Assembly: GCA_900543155.1 (NCBI GenBank) | Contig: UQQN01000052.1 | Coordinates: 1-16,346 of the forward strand | Length of the DNA: 16,346 nucleotides | Direction of reading: 5' to 3' | DNA from: an uncultured Prevotella sp. | GTDB lineage: Bacteria; Bacteroidota; Bacteroidia; Bacteroidales; Bacteroidaceae | In this document: positions 15,501 to 16,346 of the stretch, piece by piece | Position numbering within the stretch: position 1 is the first letter of the stretch | How the letters are laid out: each line of letters opens with the position of its first letter | The notes under the pieces: generated by a model | What the model saw: the letters and a program-made list of their open reading frames with translations, nothing else | The model's database searches: none | Told to the model about the DNA's origin: nothing | Translations under genes and position numbers: made by a program

Positions 15501-16108
15501 TGGACTTGAGCGATCAGAATATTGCTGATACCTTCTTCATGGCTTTCCGCTTTACAAGTATCCGTGGTCGTTACAACAGTGCTACTTACTATATTGACGA
15601 TGTAAGCTTTGGTCGTACAGACATTCCTGTGGTTCGTCCTAGCGTGGCAGAAATGGCATTTACTGCCCTCCCTGGTAAGGATGCTGTGTCGAACGAAGTG
15701 ATTGTGACTAGCGAGAACTTGACAGAGCCTGTAAAACTCACTTTGGGTGGTCCGAACAAGAGTAAGTTCGCACTTTCGGTGAAGGAGCTTCCTGTAGAAG
15801 GTGGTTCGTTCTTCGTGAAGTTTAATTCAGACCAAGTAGGTGTACACGAGGCGTATGTGAAACTTGCCTCACGTGGTGCAGCCGACAAATATGTGGTGCT
15901 CACTGTGAACAATAACACAAACACAGGTATTCAGGAGTTGGGTGCTGATGCTGCCGATCTAACTGTATTTACGCTTAGTGGCACAGTGGTTTACCAAGGC
16001 AAGCACATTACACCTGCCCAGGCTGTTAAGGGTCTCCCCGCAGGCTCTTACATCATTCAGAAGTGCAGTGCCAACCGCATTGATAGTTACAAGGTGGTTG
16101 TGAAATAA
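12569..16108 (+). CDS. Secreted modular beta-sandwich protein with T9SS sorting domain
   Basis: The 1179-residue protein is probably exported and surface-attached or released by the type IX secretion system. The start at 12569 gives a classic signal peptide (MREIYKKFHG, a leucine-rich core, cleavage near LFAQS, residue 28); an upstream in-frame ATG at 12533 would bury it. Domains by eye are: an N-terminal lectin-like/LamG-like sandwich (about 44-295); an Ig-like module (312-405); an OB-like domain (412-608) with IYVQDETAAIVIKP (451-464); two Ig-like modules (615-714, 723-815); a choice-of-anchor/cleaved-adhesin-like domain (840-1015) with LLNETFDGG, FAREGW and YYIDDVSFG; a fourth Ig-like module (1022-1113); and a T9SS C-terminal signal (about 1119-1179, VFTLSGTVVYQG, LPAGSYIIQ, SYKVVVK). 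No catalytic motif was recognised. Binding or adhesion to host or glycan surfaces is the likeliest role, but this is inference. The gene stands alone, between a strong promoter and a strong terminator. Confidence 0.85.
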   Translation: MREIYKKFHGLLLLLVGLLVVPTTLFAQSEGGSGEDAAANDASFSYQENFNYATGNLIDQENWHRYGNNTAAPIQVVDKTLEYPNYPGGVSGKCVQITPTASGEDLVTRFTSNDDGVKEGYVYYSALIHVTKLPSANKSTAQNHVLALNPRIKAYTVDGVPADKNFSSSELGRLFIVAADEEGKYKIGIDRGGTKAVFAEGTFDLNTTQLVVVKYGIKTGEGETAYDEVKLFVNPTDFKNEPATPDAATDINTLGSQVGNYGLQGFEIRQGSSGSGSCAEMYIGALRIAPSYAGLFSQSSEGGDTPQPAKPAISVMKAVNMGSTFVGMPISQEVVVKGKNLTNDIIIEIEGTELSVDRSVLVKEEVESAGGAKVTFTVNPTAETTGTTNVVFKSEGADDITSAFSWYAEKMVDCATIKEITEKNSELNETYRYTGEALVSFVDNSAATPAIYVQDETAAIVIKPETPLAKLPAVGDKLTGFFGTIQSTWGMVSFIPSPLDTEFGKTLSSGNEVEPVVVTLTELKKDAKTYVNALVRVDGVDITTEATEFTEGMAQPSISDGTESGKLRVFKGTSLIGTSIPKTTVNLIGLSTSAAAVIVAPRGAEDIVTQEAEVPELSVTPKKFDMVAGKVGQTTEVGTIHISAKAMPAAITLEVTGTSRAMFTTSVAEIKKGSSETDVVISYTPTAIGKHSARLFIDCPDAPDFSQSIALSAYAIDEQNPPVISVEPAKVPDFAVKAGETQEQTITLTTAHLPDYASVKLAEANAFRINNSMLMKDAKAAIKVTFVPLTAGTYENEIIVSALGTDTLRIPIKGVATDNVIPENPAEGDMLPLDDSKPVKLLNETFDGGEKNKPFAREGWKNIAMKGTRAWWSYTFNNTDESNGESVAKVTAYDSKVEDGDETPAQMMLVTPALDFKNADSKIFTFRVRGDYLTDNQADNLELCYIDLADDSLFVAPVEGFTMPCTKDQSGEWFEYHVDLSDQNIADTFFMAFRFTSIRGRYNSATYYIDDVSFGRTDIPVVRPSVAEMAFTALPGKDAVSNEVIVTSENLTEPVKLTLGGPNKSKFALSVKELPVEGGSFFVKFNSDQVGVHEAYVKLASRGAADKYVVLTVNNNTNTGIQELGADAADLTVFTLSGTVVYQGKHITPAQAVKGLPAGSYIIQKCSANRIDSYKVVVK

Positions 16109-16135
16109 ATTTCTTTTGAAATAGGCTATAAATTA

Positions 16136-16169
16136 AACGCCGCAACTCGTTAGGGGTTGCGGCGTTTTT
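16136..16169 (+). terminator. Strong intrinsic terminator
   Basis: AACGCCGCAAC (16136-16146) and GTTGCGGCGTT (16156-16166) form a perfect GC-rich 11-bp stem with a 9-base loop. The T run that includes the last two stem bases extends to 16169. It begins 28 bases after the stop codon of the secreted-protein gene. This is the clearest terminator in the window. Confidence 0.9.
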
Positions 16170-16270
16170 GGGGGTTGGGGAATTTTATGAAGTATGCGGT
16201 AAGTTTTTTTTAGGGTGCAAGTTGTTTGAATAAAGCGAGAATATATTTTTTGTGCAAGTTTTCTTTGAAA

Positions 16271-16346
16271 GGTAGGGTGTTTAAAATCCGAAAAAAGTTA
16301 TGCACGATTTTGTTGAATTTTCGACGTCGATAAGGGGCATGATAAA
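16271..16346 (+). repeat. Dispersed 3' element, copy A (reaches window edge)
   Basis: This copy starts GGTAGGGTGTTTAAAATCCG and continues through TTATGCACGATTTTG to TCGACGTCGATAAGGGGCAT at the edge. It aligns with copy B over its full visible length and with copy C over the first 45 bases or so. It lies 162 bases after the secreted-protein stop codon, beyond the terminator, in the same orientation relative to that gene as the other copies are to theirs. It may continue past the window. Confidence 0.7.

Overview
The window looks like a chromosomal segment from a member of the Bacteroidales, most likely Prevotellaceae or a close relative. The evidence is as follows. Several genes sit behind Bacteroidetes-type promoters (TTTG, a gap of 19-21 bases, then TAnnTTTG). 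Clear Shine-Dalgarno sequences are absent. Families typical of this phylum are present: a DUF6057 membrane protein, a PD40 lipoprotein with a CxxCH motif, a WaaP/Kdo-type kinase and a protein with a type IX secretion (T9SS) C-terminal sorting domain. The species cannot be fixed from the sequence alone.

Layout. Bases 1-168 hold a REP-like hairpin and copy C of a dispersed repeat. Bases 169-6876 carry four minus-strand genes. In transcript order these are a WaaP/Kdo-like kinase, a DUF6057 membrane protein, a heme-motif PD40 (TolB-like) lipoprotein, and a large MscS-family channel. The first three look like one operon driven by a very good promoter at 6937-6967; the channel may have its own promoter inside a hairpin loop. 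All four act at the cell envelope. Bases 7399-8655 hold a lone plus-strand AAA ATPase with a DUF4143 domain. It is AT-rich compared with its neighbours and was probably acquired horizontally. It faces a minus-strand pair (8683-10799) encoding the lipoprotein receptor and the FecCD-type permease of a siderophore, heme or cobalamin ABC importer. No ATP-binding subunit is present in the window. A 374-base gap with two inverted repeats and repeat copy B separates this pair from a cytoplasmic type I L-asparaginase (11174-12214, minus). A divergent gap with a perfect 18-base palindrome and a consensus promoter leads into a plus-strand gene for a secreted modular protein of about 1179 residues (12569-16108). 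That gene ends in a strong intrinsic terminator, followed by repeat copy A at the right edge.

Most of the gene content is of recognisable families. The most interesting signals are: (1) three copies of a roughly 45-75 base repeat, each lying 3' of a gene and each in the same orientation relative to that gene; (2) the DUF6057 / heme-motif lipoprotein pair, an uncharacterised envelope module next to an LPS-kinase-like gene; (3) hairpins whose mismatches become G-U pairs only on the transcribed strand; (4) a palindrome plus half-site abutting the promoter of the T9SS cargo gene. I see no CRISPR array, tRNA, rRNA, complete insertion sequence or phage genes.
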